A stretch of 64,000 bases of DNA, from contig NZ_VRYH01000003.1 of NCBI RefSeq assembly GCF_008079445.1, positions 487,658 to 551,657 on the forward strand. Direction: 5' to 3'. Below are positions 27,603 to 36,447 of this stretch, in pieces. The number at the start of each line of letters is the position of its first letter. Position 1 is the first letter of the stretch. This DNA comes from Aidingimonas lacisalsi (GTDB lineage Bacteria; Pseudomonadota; Gammaproteobacteria; Pseudomonadales; Halomonadaceae). The position numbers and the translations under genes are program-made. Under the pieces are notes generated by a model that worked only from the letters and a program-made list of their open reading frames with translations, did not search any database and was not told the DNA's origin.

Positions 27603-30600
27603 CTACTTCCTTATTTTCCCGGTGGACTGCTCGATAATTTGCAAGTCATCTTCCGACATGCTGTCTATGTACTCAGCATCCAGTACGACGTTTTTAAGTC
27701 CGAGTGGAGTGCAGACCTTGGCTAGTTGAGCCTTTCTATCGAGCTTCGTAACCTCGGAAAAGACAGACAGCACACCCTCGCAAAGCGCCCGGCGTTGATC
27801 ATCGGTGCTGAATTGTTCTGCCGTAAGATCCTCCAGACTCCTGACAAGGGCATCTGCCGTCTTCTCTCTTCCTTCTTGAACGGACAGGATTTGCTGGAGG
27901 AGAGTGATGAACTGCTCGTCAGAGATATGCTTGATATTCTCGTGGATATGGTGATAGAGGCGGACGGCCTGCTCATCGTTCGTACTTTCGCTGACAAGCG
28001 CGTCTAGTAACGGCTGGGGATCATGCTCTGATACTGCATTGGCCCATAGCGCCAAAACCGGGTCCGAGGCGCCATCGGCTTCCTGTGGCGGCTGTGCGAG
28101 AAGGCTCATGGTTGCCGCTTGTACATCTTCCGAAGCGGCGCACCTGATTTCCTGCACAAGTGCAGCTCGTGAGCGGTCCGCATCACCATCATCGTCTTCG
28201 ACGATCGTTCCGACCAGCTCTGTGAGCTGCTCAGGCGTACGTTCGGCCTCGGGATGGCGGCGGCAAAGCATCTCGCTTACTTCGGGGTCGTATGCCCATA
28301 GCTTGTAGGCGCAGGCAACGAGTTGGTCTTGGTTGCCTGTCTGGTCAAGGCGGGCGCGTTGGCGGAGCCTGTCGAGGCTCTTGAGCAAATCGGCGGCCTC
28401 GCTCTCTGATTTATCGATACGGTGGAATGCATCGATACCGGCGTTGAACAGCTCTTGGGCCGCATAGTCGAAACCACCTTCAGCAGCCGGCAGCGGCCAG
28501 GTTTCGCTCATCGCATTATATACGCCGGTTAGGATTGTTGGCTGTGACTGTAATTGGGTGAAGCTAATGAGTAGTTGCTGCGCCTTTTTAGACGGCAGCT
28601 TTTCCAGGTAGCCAGCGAGGGCCTCAATTTTTGAAAAAAGGTGATCGCCGGAATTTTGCTGGGCCAGGTTCATTGTATCGTCAATGAATTGTTCAAGCTG
28701 CTCGAGGAAGGGGCTGGCCTCAAGGATCGATTCATCTAGTGTGGAGAGAAGCCGGGAAAGTGCCTCGATTTTATGGTCGTCAAAAGGCTTGGGCCCACGC
28801 AATGGTGCGATGGTTGAAGCCAGGGCTGTGCGAGGCTCGTCGGGAGCATCCTCGCTGTTGACGGTGACAAGGAGGACCTGCTGACATGGGGCCGGCAGGT
28901 CCGCAAAATAACGCTTGGCCCAGTCCTGACTTAGTGCTGTCCATTGTGCAGGATCGGCATTCTCGAGAACCGCATACAGTCTGGATGCGCTGGTGGCAGC
29001 CTGCCGGGAAGGTTTGGACCATTCCTTGGCAAGCTGAACCAGGTACGCGATGCTGTCATCGTCAAATGACCCGCGTGCTTCGGTGAGATCTGTAAATGTA
29101 TCGCGCAGTTCCCATTCGCCATCAAGAGGCCACGATTCAGCATCTTGCTCATAGTGGACAAAGCGGGCGCACATATTCGAAAAAATGGACTGGGCCACGT
29201 TAGCATCGGCGTAATCATGCCAATCGGCGAATTTCGAGAAAACAAGTGCTACAAAAGATGGCTCAGGCAAAGCGGCGAAATCCGAAAGGTATTTCCACAA
29301 CCTTTCTCGTGTCTGCGTTCCTCGATCGAAGAAATACGTAAAGATAGAATCGAGACGCTCGGTCACAGTGGCCAGATTGAGGGCCTCTGGATCGTCCTTG
29401 CTGAATTCTTCTGCGATGATCTCTGGATAGTCTTCGCGCAATAAGGGAAGCAGGATATCTTCGTGGGCGGCCAGCTTCTCCTCGAGCCAGGTCAGCGATA
29501 GCTGATCTGACTGTCCTGTAATCTTTACCGTGCGGTGTAGCAGCCACTGACCAAAAGCAGATTGCGACTGTGGCGGCAGGTTGGCCTGCTGCATAAGGGT
29601 AATGACAAGGTCGGATGCGGACTTAGTAAGTTCACAGCCTTCCCGCAAGCTCGGCGCTTCAAGGCTTGGCAGCCGGACGTTTGTGGGCTCAGCCGTTATA
29701 TCTTCGATTACCGCTCGACCTAGTGCACGTAATTCCTCATTCTCAGCATAGGGCGTGAGGACATGCAGTTTGGACGGACCGAGACGCCAGCGCAGAGAGT
29801 CGCTGTCGGCTGCGCGCCGTACGGCAAGTCCCAGGGTGCGTCGCTTCTCATTCTCGGGAATCCTGTCGTCAAATTGAGAAACGGTAAAGGCGACGTTGTC
29901 CTGTATCGTCGGCGTTTCGCTACGCAGGTCGTCGATAAGGTCGGCAAGCAGGGCACCAAAATCGGGTGGGAACGCTCCCGTACTTCCTGTAAGGCCGGCC
30001 GCGTCCAGGAGCGCGACCACATCCGAGGTTCGCAGAGCCTCTTCGATGGGCACTGCCTTGTCGCCATGCTGTCGCGATACCGGGTCCTGAGAAAGAGCCA
30101 GAAGCGGCTGAAGGCTGTAAGGGCGCCGAATGTCCTGAATATGCGACATGAATTGGCGAAGGCCGCGGTGCTGCGGCTTTACGTCCCAGCGGCTGTCCTG
30201 CTTTTCTTCGCCGGCAATTGATTGGTCTGCTGAAAACTCTGCCAGTTGTTCGCGGACTTCTGCCGGTAAGGGTTCCAGAGGTTCCGGTCGAATGAACCTG
30301 TCAATGAAATAATCGAAGACGCGCGGGTTCTTTTGAAGCACCTGATAGAAATCAGGAAAGTCGGTTCTGATCACACATATGATGGCAAGTGTGAGCGGGT
30401 TATTCGTAACCACGCCTTCTCCCAGCCCGCCCGGATTGTCGGCGCCGACAGCATTGCGTTCGCGTAGGGTGCTGAGCCACCAGGATTGCGCGAATAGATT
30501 GACAATTTGAATGGCATTGCGCGGGCTTTGCACAGCCGGGTGAATCATCCTGTCCACAAGCTCTTGAAGATCGATCTCCCGCTCCTTGAGGTCGGCAAGC

Positions 30601-31697
30601 AAAGCCGGGTATTCGGTTTCCAGCAAGCCGAGTGCAAAGCTGCGCATGTCCCGCTTGGGGAAGGGGGGAATTTCCAGGCGGAACTGGAAAATCCGATCAA
30701 GATAGCGGCGCGCGTCTTGTATATTCGATACCGCTGCGGGAAGATCAGCCGCGCCGCGCCGCCTGCTCAGGGCGTCGGCTACGCGCTCTTCGTCGCATGA
30801 GATAACGAAGACGATGCCAATGTCACCGGGCATTTCATGCGAGGCCATTTCGATCAGGCTGCGAATGCCGTCAAGCCCGCTCACCATTTCGTCGGCGGTG
30901 AGGCGGTCGAGGTCGTCGATGAAGACGACAATACGCCGAACATTCTTTTTATCACCTTTCTTAAACTTTCGGATTTTGGTGAGAAAGAGGTCTTCAAACT
31001 CCTCGATAGTTTGACTCGGGGGCGAGGTTATGTTGACTGGTGTCCGTGCAGATAATATTGGAAGACTGGAGAAGTATTTTTGGGCAAGCACCCAGATGAT
31101 ACCGGAGGAGGCAAGAAGGCTGGCAGCGGAGGTGGCCGGATCATCGAACCCGAATCCCCACGCCATCAATACCAAAAGGGCCACGAACAGGACGGCAAAG
31201 ACGCCGACGACGAGTAGGCCCAGAACGTACTGATCCACAAATTCGGCCCATATTTCTTTAAAGGGCTTCCTTTGGGACTCCGTCGACGAAACAGTCTTGA
31301 AAAGATGACGGTCGGCTTCTTCGTGCGTGCCACCAATTTCAAGAAAGATGTGGCGGAAGAGTGATTTTCGAATATCAGTCTCGCCGCCATATTTCCAGGC
31401 ATTGAAGGTGATCGTATGGATACGATCCCGGCGCTTTATGCCGGAGATTTTCGCTTTCTTGTCAGTGCGATCGTCAGTATGAAGGTGATCGAGATATAGC
31501 CCTTTGACGGTGGACTTGCCAGTTCCCCATTTTCCGAGCAGGCCGATGGAATAGGGTGGTCGGTGCTTTTCATCCTCAATGAGGCCCTGAAGTGCCGACG
31601 CAAGGTGAGCATGGCCGAATTTGTCGTGATCAGCCGATGACACCTCCTTGTCCAGGTATGCGGGCATCTGTGCTGTGTGTAATCGAAGGTCAGTCAT
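27603..31697 (-). CDS. KAP-family P-loop NTPase (1364 aa)
   Basis: A very large protein. Walker A GLLGKWGTGKST is at ~residues 53-64, two hydrophobic membrane segments lie inside the ATPase (~157-182 VLGLLVVGVFAVLFVALLVL, ~190-210), and Walker B VVFIDDLDRL is at ~262-271. This is the arrangement of membrane-inserted KAP NTPases. The C-terminal ~900 residues are alpha-helical and acidic, possibly repeat-like. ATG 31697 follows aaggggtagc. KAP ATPases are often found in defence islands and some act in anti-phage systems. Its convergent position to the small operon suggests a separate unit. Confidence 0.85.
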   Translation of the reverse strand: MTDLRLHTAQMPAYLDKEVSSADHDKFGHAHLASALQGLIEDEKHRPPYSIGLLGKWGTGKSTVKGLYLDHLHTDDRTDKKAKISGIKRRDRIHTITFNAWKYGGETDIRKSLFRHIFLEIGGTHEEADRHLFKTVSSTESQRKPFKEIWAEFVDQYVLGLLVVGVFAVLFVALLVLMAWGFGFDDPATSAASLLASSGIIWVLAQKYFSSLPILSARTPVNITSPPSQTIEEFEDLFLTKIRKFKKGDKKNVRRIVVFIDDLDRLTADEMVSGLDGIRSLIEMASHEMPGDIGIVFVISCDEERVADALSRRRGAADLPAAVSNIQDARRYLDRIFQFRLEIPPFPKRDMRSFALGLLETEYPALLADLKEREIDLQELVDRMIHPAVQSPRNAIQIVNLFAQSWWLSTLRERNAVGADNPGGLGEGVVTNNPLTLAIICVIRTDFPDFYQVLQKNPRVFDYFIDRFIRPEPLEPLPAEVREQLAEFSADQSIAGEEKQDSRWDVKPQHRGLRQFMSHIQDIRRPYSLQPLLALSQDPVSRQHGDKAVPIEEALRTSDVVALLDAAGLTGSTGAFPPDFGALLADLIDDLRSETPTIQDNVAFTVSQFDDRIPENEKRRTLGLAVRRAADSDSLRWRLGPSKLHVLTPYAENEELRALGRAVIEDITAEPTNVRLPSLEAPSLREGCELTKSASDLVITLMQQANLPPQSQSAFGQWLLHRTVKITGQSDQLSLTWLEEKLAAHEDILLPLLREDYPEIIAEEFSKDDPEALNLATVTERLDSIFTYFFDRGTQTRERLWKYLSDFAALPEPSFVALVFSKFADWHDYADANVAQSIFSNMCARFVHYEQDAESWPLDGEWELRDTFTDLTEARGSFDDDSIAYLVQLAKEWSKPSRQAATSASRLYAVLENADPAQWTALSQDWAKRYFADLPAPCQQVLLVTVNSEDAPDEPRTALASTIAPLRGPKPFDDHKIEALSRLLSTLDESILEASPFLEQLEQFIDDTMNLAQQNSGDHLFSKIEALAGYLEKLPSKKAQQLLISFTQLQSQPTILTGVYNAMSETWPLPAAEGGFDYAAQELFNAGIDAFHRIDKSESEAADLLKSLDRLRQRARLDQTGNQDQLVACAYKLWAYDPEVSEMLCRRHPEAERTPEQLTELVGTIVEDDDGDADRSRAALVQEIRCAASEDVQAATMSLLAQPPQEADGASDPVLALWANAVSEHDPQPLLDALVSESTNDEQAVRLYHHIHENIKHISDEQFITLLQQILSVQEGREKTADALVRSLEDLTAEQFSTDDQRRALCEGVLSVFSEVTKLDRKAQLAKVCTPLGLKNVVLDAEYIDSMSEDDLQIIEQSTGKIRK

Positions 31698-31887
31698 GCT
31701 ACCCCTTTCTGATAGGAACCCTGCTGATTGCTGTGCGTGTCGCTAGTAATAATTATTCTCAATTATATCTGAGCAGCTAATCCTTTTTTAGGTATCATGC
31801 TCTCTTCCACCGTGTCTATGCTGCAACGGTGGAAGGACATATTTCAGGCTTTCCTTGGTCTGTAATGCTCTTTAGTTTCTGTACGCC

Positions 31888-32020
31888 CTAAGCGGCTAAT
31901 GCTGGGTATGTTCGGGGTGCCACATAGCCTAGGGACTTATGCGGCCGTTCTTCGTTGTAGTACCGGATCCAGCAGTTGATGACACCCCCGGCTTGGTTCA
32001 GCGAACTGACCGGTGTATCA
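31888..32020 (-). pseudogene. IS3-family transposase OrfB, C-terminal relic
   Basis: The minus strand reads LDTPVSSLNQAGGVINCWIR, then YYNEERPHKSLGYVAPRTYP, ending ALAA and a stop at 31888-31890. YNxxRPHxxLGYxTP is the C-terminal hallmark of IS3 OrfB. Nothing upstream of ~32020 continues it. Only ~44 codons remain. Confidence 0.75.
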
Positions 32021-32228
32021 AGGCTTCCTCCGATACTGTTTTTAGCAAACGTGTATTACCCGAATGAAAGGTGGCTGCGGTAGCATCAAGGGTACACCAT
32101 CGGTACACACACCAGCTTCGTGTGCTATCCTCAACTTTAGCTAACTTGCTGATTTCAAAGAACTGTACCTTTTTCTCTATTACGGTCGCTTTTCCTTGTA
32201 TGTCAGTAGATTATTGATTTAAAAGCGA

Positions 32229-32274
32229 ACTTATAATTCTTCGATCGCAGGTTCGAGCCCAACTGGGCCCACCA
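32229..32274 (+). repeat. Right attachment repeat: decayed 3' half of tRNA-Ile2
   Basis: Aligns without gaps to 13859-13904 (38 of 46 identical) from the anticodon stem through CCA. The loop reads CTTATAA (anticodon TAT rather than CAT) and the T stem no longer pairs (GCAGG against CCAAC), so it is non-functional. No 5' half is present. It marks the right border of the island. Confidence 0.75.
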
Positions 32275-32387
32275 ATACTCCCTTATCCTGCCGTTGCAGC
32301 AAGCTACCTACCGGCCTGCGTCGGATGGTTGATGGAGCGAGCGACCTCCGTGTCGATCGCACACGATTCTTCGTCCGGCCCCCGTCG

Positions 32388-34274
32388 TTACGTCAAGGCT
32401 GGATATCGCTGGCTGTCTTGCGGTTCGTCCTTGAGCTTGAAGCTGCCGACCAGTTCCGCCAGGCGGTCGGCTTGCTCGCGCAGTTGTTCGGCGGCGGAGG
32501 TGGATTCTTCCGCCAGCGAGGCGTTCTGCTGCGTCATGCGGTCGAGCTCTGCCACGGCAACGTTGACCTGGCCGATGCCGTCGCTCTGTTCGGTGGTGGC
32601 GTGGCTGATTTCTCCGAGCATGCCGGCCACGCGGTTTACCACTTCGACGAGCTCGTTCATGGCGTTGCCGGCGTCGCGCACCAACTGGGTGCCCCCTTGG
32701 ACTTTCTTGTCGGAGGCGTCGATCAGGCCGCGGATATCCTGTGAGGCTTGGGCGCTGCGCGTGGCCAGTTGACGAACCTCGTTCGCCACCACGGCGAAGC
32801 CTTTGCCACTTTCGCCGGCGCGGGCGGCTTCCACCGAGGCGTTGAGCGCCAGCAGGTTGGTCTGGAAGGCGATGTCATCCATGACCTTGATGATGTCGCC
32901 GATCCGCTCGGAGGCGTGCTGGATGTCACTCATCGTCGTGACCACGTCAGTGACCGTGTCGCCGGTGCCCTGGGCTAGCTCGGCAGCGGATTGCGAGAGG
33001 TTGCTCGCTTCGCGAGAGGAGGTGGAGGTGTTTTCCACCGTGCCGGTGATCTGCTCGATCGAGGCTGAGGTCTGCTGCAGGCTGGATGCCGCCTGGTCGG
33101 TGCGTCGCGACATGTCCTGCCCGCCACTGGCGATCTCCTGGGCGGCGTGGCGAACGGCGTCACTGCTGCCCCTGACCTGGGCAAGCACGTCATGCATCTT
33201 GTCCGCGAAGGCGTTGAACTGGATGGCGAGTTCGCTCGCTTCGTCCTTGCCTTGCACGGGGAGCCGCAGTGTCAGGTCACCATCGCCATCGGCGATCTCG
33301 CCCATGGCTTCCGCGGTGCGTCGAATCGGGCGGAACAGGGCGCGCAGCAGCAACGCGAAGACCACGAGGCTTGCCAGCATGATCATGGCCACGAGCAGCA
33401 TCACCAGCAGCACCGCTCGATTGAGGTCGGCGAACAATTCGCTGCGCGGTATCTGCGCAAAGGCAACCCAATCGGTGCCGGGCACCTCGATGGCGGCGGC
33501 CAGTTGCTCGGCGCCATGTGGGTCGGTGAGGGTGGTGTAGCGATAGCCTTCCCCGGACAACAGCTCGGCGGCCTGGGTCTCCCACCCGGGCAGGTCCGCT
33601 ACTGACTGGCCGGCCATGGAGGCGCCTTCAGGATGTACGCTGATGGTTCCGTCCTGACTTGCCAGAAATACCGAGCCGGTGTCGCCGAGTTGATAGTTGT
33701 TGATGGTGTCGACCATGGTGTCCAGGGTATAGCCGACCCCGGCGACGCCCACGCGTTCGCCGTCCATCTCGACCACGTGATTGATGAAGACCTTCAGTTC
33801 CCCGCCTTCGGAATCGACATCCAGGGCGTAATCCGCATCGTTGGCCTCATCGACCATGTCGTAGAACCACTGGTCTCCTTCACGGTCCAGTGTCCGCTCG
33901 ACGCCATTCGCCGTGTAGTAGTTGCCGCTGAGTGACGACACGAAGAAGACGGTGTTGGCCCCGGTGCGTTGCTGCAGCCGTTCGAAGTGGTCCACGGCGC
34001 GCTCGCTATCTTCCCGCGATTCCCCTTCGGCCAGCCACTTGTGCAGATAGCCATTGTTCGCCAGGCTCTGGGCGGTGGTGATCGGCCCGGTCAGGGTGGC
34101 GTTGATGTCATTACGAATGCTTTCGAGCGTGGTCGGCAATTCCTCTTGGGTGACTCGGTCGGTGATCAGGTCGCTGAACAGGCGATACTGAATGGCCGTG
34201 GCCCCGCCGACGATCAGGATCATGCAGAGGCTGATGGCGATCATCAGCTTTTGGGCAATGGTTAGATTCTTCAC
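32388..34274 (-). CDS. Methyl-accepting chemotaxis protein with dCache-type sensor
   Basis: A 628-residue receptor. An N-terminal membrane segment (LMIAISLCMILIVGGATAI) is followed by a periplasmic dCache-like domain (~35-290: FFVSSLSGNYYTANG, VEMDGERVGVAGVGY). A second membrane segment (VMLLVAMIMLASLVVFALLL) leads into HAMP (FRPIRRTAEAMGEIADGDGD) and the signalling domain with hairpin tip VVANEVRQLATRSAQASQDI. The C-terminus lacks an obvious methyltransferase-tethering pentapeptide. The frame is open to 34595, but GTG 34274 follows aggggg and starts at the first membrane helix. Ligand unknown; amino acids are typical for this class. Confidence 0.9.
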   Translation of the reverse strand: MKNLTIAQKLMIAISLCMILIVGGATAIQYRLFSDLITDRVTQEELPTTLESIRNDINATLTGPITTAQSLANNGYLHKWLAEGESREDSERAVDHFERLQQRTGANTVFFVSSLSGNYYTANGVERTLDREGDQWFYDMVDEANDADYALDVDSEGGELKVFINHVVEMDGERVGVAGVGYTLDTMVDTINNYQLGDTGSVFLASQDGTISVHPEGASMAGQSVADLPGWETQAAELLSGEGYRYTTLTDPHGAEQLAAAIEVPGTDWVAFAQIPRSELFADLNRAVLLVMLLVAMIMLASLVVFALLLRALFRPIRRTAEAMGEIADGDGDLTLRLPVQGKDEASELAIQFNAFADKMHDVLAQVRGSSDAVRHAAQEIASGGQDMSRRTDQAASSLQQTSASIEQITGTVENTSTSSREASNLSQSAAELAQGTGDTVTDVVTTMSDIQHASERIGDIIKVMDDIAFQTNLLALNASVEAARAGESGKGFAVVANEVRQLATRSAQASQDIRGLIDASDKKVQGGTQLVRDAGNAMNELVEVVNRVAGMLGEISHATTEQSDGIGQVNVAVAELDRMTQQNASLAEESTSAAEQLREQADRLAELVGSFKLKDEPQDSQRYPALT

Positions 34275-34527
34275 TTTTCCCCCTGGTTCGCGCTCCATCA
34301 GAGCGCATGTGTTGTTGTTGACTACTTGGTCAACATGTATCGGCGGGAAGTAGAAAATCTGTAGGCGACGCACTGTATCGGATGTGTAGTGTCGGTTGGG
34401 GGAACGCTTGAGGCGGGGCCGATGGCCGGCAGCGCCCAATTGGCGAAGTCCTGAGAGTTCGCTTAGCGCTGGTGGTCGAACATCATCACCAGCGCTAGTG
34501 CCGCTGGACGTTATAGCATGCCTGCCA

Positions 34528-35421
34528 TCATTCGCTGTATCTGCCATATTGCCGGACACATCCGTTGCCTGAATGACGCAGGCCAAGCCAGGCATTGACG
34601 AAGAGGGTCAGTAGGATCACTGAACCGCCGAGCAGGGTAGCCTGTGGTGGTTGTTCACCCAGCCACCACCAGACCCACAGGGTGCCCAGTACGGCTTCCA
34701 CCAGATAAAACAGGGCTACCTCGGCCGAAGGCAGATAGCGAGTCGCACTGTTGATCAGGGCGGTGGCCAGTGGCATCTGCAACAGGCCCATCAGGGCGAG
34801 TACGCCATAGCTTTGCGGGGTGAGTGCCAGTGGCGTCGCCATCGGCAGGGCAACCAATGCCGATATACCTCCGCCAATGGCAATAAGTGGAATCCTGTCA
34901 AGATCGGGATGACGTCGCAGCAGGGTCAGGTTGCCGCCGACGGCAGCCGCCGCGATCAGTGCATAGGCATCGCCGACCAGCCCCTCGCCACTGAGTGATC
35001 CAGAGAAGACCAGTAGCATGCCGAACATGGCCAGGGCAATCGCCAGCCAGGTTCTCAAGGCCACCGGTTCATGCAGGAAACAACGCGTGAAGATGGCAGC
35101 AAACAGTGGCGCGGCACTCAGGATGACGACCACATTCGCCACCTTGGTGTTCATGACGGCGAGTACGAACAGGGTGGACGTCACACCCAACAGTATCGCC
35201 GAGACCAACGAGATCCCAAGGTGGCCGCGCAATGTCGCCAACCGGCGTCCTCCAAGGCACAGCAAGCCGAGAGATAGCCCCATCAGGCCACCCCGCCAGA
35301 AGATGATGTTCCAGCCATCTGTGGCCGCCAGGCGTACCAACAAGCTGTCGACGCTCAGGACAGTAACGCCGGCGGCGGCCATGAGTAGGCCTCGTCCGTG
35401 GCCGTGAAAAGAGAAGGACAT
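34528..35421 (-). CDS. DMT-superfamily (EamA) transporter
   Basis: A 297-residue inner-membrane protein with about ten membrane segments in two EamA repeats: LLMAAAGVTVLSVDSLLVRL to ~145, and LVGDAYALIAAAAVGGNLTL onward, with the late EamA stretch YLPSAEVALFYLVEAVLGTL. Frame open to 35511; ATG 35421 after aggag is preferred. Substrate unknown, metabolite or amino-acid export being usual. Single gene. Confidence 0.87.
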   Translation of the reverse strand: MSFSFHGHGRGLLMAAAGVTVLSVDSLLVRLAATDGWNIIFWRGGLMGLSLGLLCLGGRRLATLRGHLGISLVSAILLGVTSTLFVLAVMNTKVANVVVILSAAPLFAAIFTRCFLHEPVALRTWLAIALAMFGMLLVFSGSLSGEGLVGDAYALIAAAAVGGNLTLLRRHPDLDRIPLIAIGGGISALVALPMATPLALTPQSYGVLALMGLLQMPLATALINSATRYLPSAEVALFYLVEAVLGTLWVWWWLGEQPPQATLLGGSVILLTLFVNAWLGLRHSGNGCVRQYGRYSE

Positions 35422-35670
35422 CCAGTGTACTCCTGGTTGCGGGGATAACATGATCATCCGGTGAACAGCATACCGACACAGCCAATAGATGGCCGATAAC
35501 GAAATCACCAATCCAACCCGTTATGAGCGATGGTGGACAGGGTCAAAAGATCATTGATTTTGGCCTGCCATGATATCGGGCGGACGCGGGAAGGCTGTTC
35601 TTTTTACGCCATGCCGAACGATTGGAACGACACGAGGGTGATGTCTCGATACGCTGGGAGGGCAGTAGCT

Positions 35671-35688
35671 TGTAAGAGATCGCTTACA
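35671..35688. promoter_or_regulatory. Palindrome TGTAAG-N6-CTTACA, copy 1
   Basis: Perfect 6-bp half-sites tgtaag and cttaca separated by agatcg. An identical pair of half-sites occurs at 36195-36212. Two copies on the two sides of one small gene suggest a shared operator; the regulator is unknown. Confidence 0.45.
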
Positions 35689-35689
35689 T

Positions 35690-35840
35690 CACGCGTAGCA
35701 AATATCTTGCAGAAAAGTGACGATGGTATGACTACGCTGGAAGTGTGTCTTGATTGGTACGTCTCATCTGATGTGAGCCGGCGTGTTGTTCCCTGTTAGC
35801 GAGAAGTGTCCTTTACCCCGGTACCTCACCGGGGTTTTTT
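35690..35840 (+). ncRNA. Possible small RNA or leader between palindrome and terminator
   Basis: The 429-base gap 35422-35850 has no convincing gene, yet a clear plus-strand terminator (35816-35840) ends it. A short transcript starting after the palindrome at 35671-35688 would end there. It contains only a 23-codon frame (MTTLEVCLDWYVSSDVSRRV). Speculative. Confidence 0.2.
35816..35840 (+). terminator. Rho-independent terminator (plus strand)
   Basis: 7-bp stem ccccggt/accgggg with loop acctc, followed by six T. No plus-strand gene precedes it within 2 kb, hence the small RNA suggestion; it could also block antisense transcription into the lipoprotein gene. Confidence 0.75.
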
Positions 35841-35850
35841 CTGGTCAGTC

Positions 35851-36117
35851 TCAACCACGAATCAGCCTTGCGCCGGGCGGCACGTCATGGCGCAGCCGTG
35901 AACAATCGCCTGGCGGCGGCTGCTGGCCGGGCGGAGTATTCGAGTACCAGATCCGGCACTCCCCGGGTGGGGGCATGTGCCCCTTCGGTATGCCTTGAGT
36001 CGCACTGTGTTCGTGGTGTTCTCGATGGCCCAAGCCATCGCCATGTACCGCACAGCCTGTCACCCCACTGAGTAGCGCGATAGCTGCAGCCGACTTCATG
36101 CCTGTCATGAGCCGCAT
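35851..36117 (-). CDS. Small lipoprotein with PPPG-x-C repeats (88 aa)
   Basis: Signal sequence MKSAAAIALLSGVTGC ends in a lipobox (SGVTGC). The mature part contains a twofold pattern, HMPPPGECRIWY and GQQPPPGDCSRLRHDVPPGA: a proline/glycine-rich repeat with single cysteines, in a small family of unknown function found in many proteobacteria. ATG 36117 lies after a perfect aggaggt. The palindrome at 36195-36212 is ~80 bases upstream and may control it. Confidence 0.72.
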   Translation of the reverse strand: MRLMTGMKSAAAIALLSGVTGCAVHGDGLGHREHHEHSATQGIPKGHMPPPGECRIWYSNTPPGQQPPPGDCSRLRHDVPPGARLIRG

Positions 36118-36194
36118 GTTGCACCTCCTCTATTGGTGTCGAATCGAGTGTGCCGCATTCCGTGAATCAACCCAATGGTTATGAGTCGACACTG

Positions 36195-36212
36195 TGTAAG
36201 TGATTTCTTACA
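36195..36212. promoter_or_regulatory. Palindrome TGTAAG-N6-CTTACA, copy 2
   Basis: tgtaag-tgattt-cttaca in the presumed promoter of the small lipoprotein gene; same half-sites and spacing as at 35671-35688. Confidence 0.5.
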
Positions 36213-36399
36213 GAACAGGGAGCAAAATGCCTACATCACAAGGCTGTTACCTGGAGTAGGGTAAACGTGTGACGTCTGATAATGCGTTGGCACGATGCCT
36301 TCGCCCAAGGGTTGCGTCACTGGACAGATGCCAAGGATGGGGGTCCAGCCAGGGAGGGTAGGGCTCTTCTTTGAATTGCATGTCTCCTCACACGAATAA

Positions 36400-36423
36400 G
36401 GGCCGCCAATCACTTGGCGGCCC
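36400..36423 (-). terminator. Terminator of the mscS-like gene
   Basis: Perfect 10-bp stem gggccgccaa/ttggcggccc with a 4-base loop, 25 bases beyond the channel gene's stop; on the minus strand followed by ttattc. Confidence 0.8.
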
Positions 36424-36447
36424 TTGCAGTCGATATGCCAGCATGAA

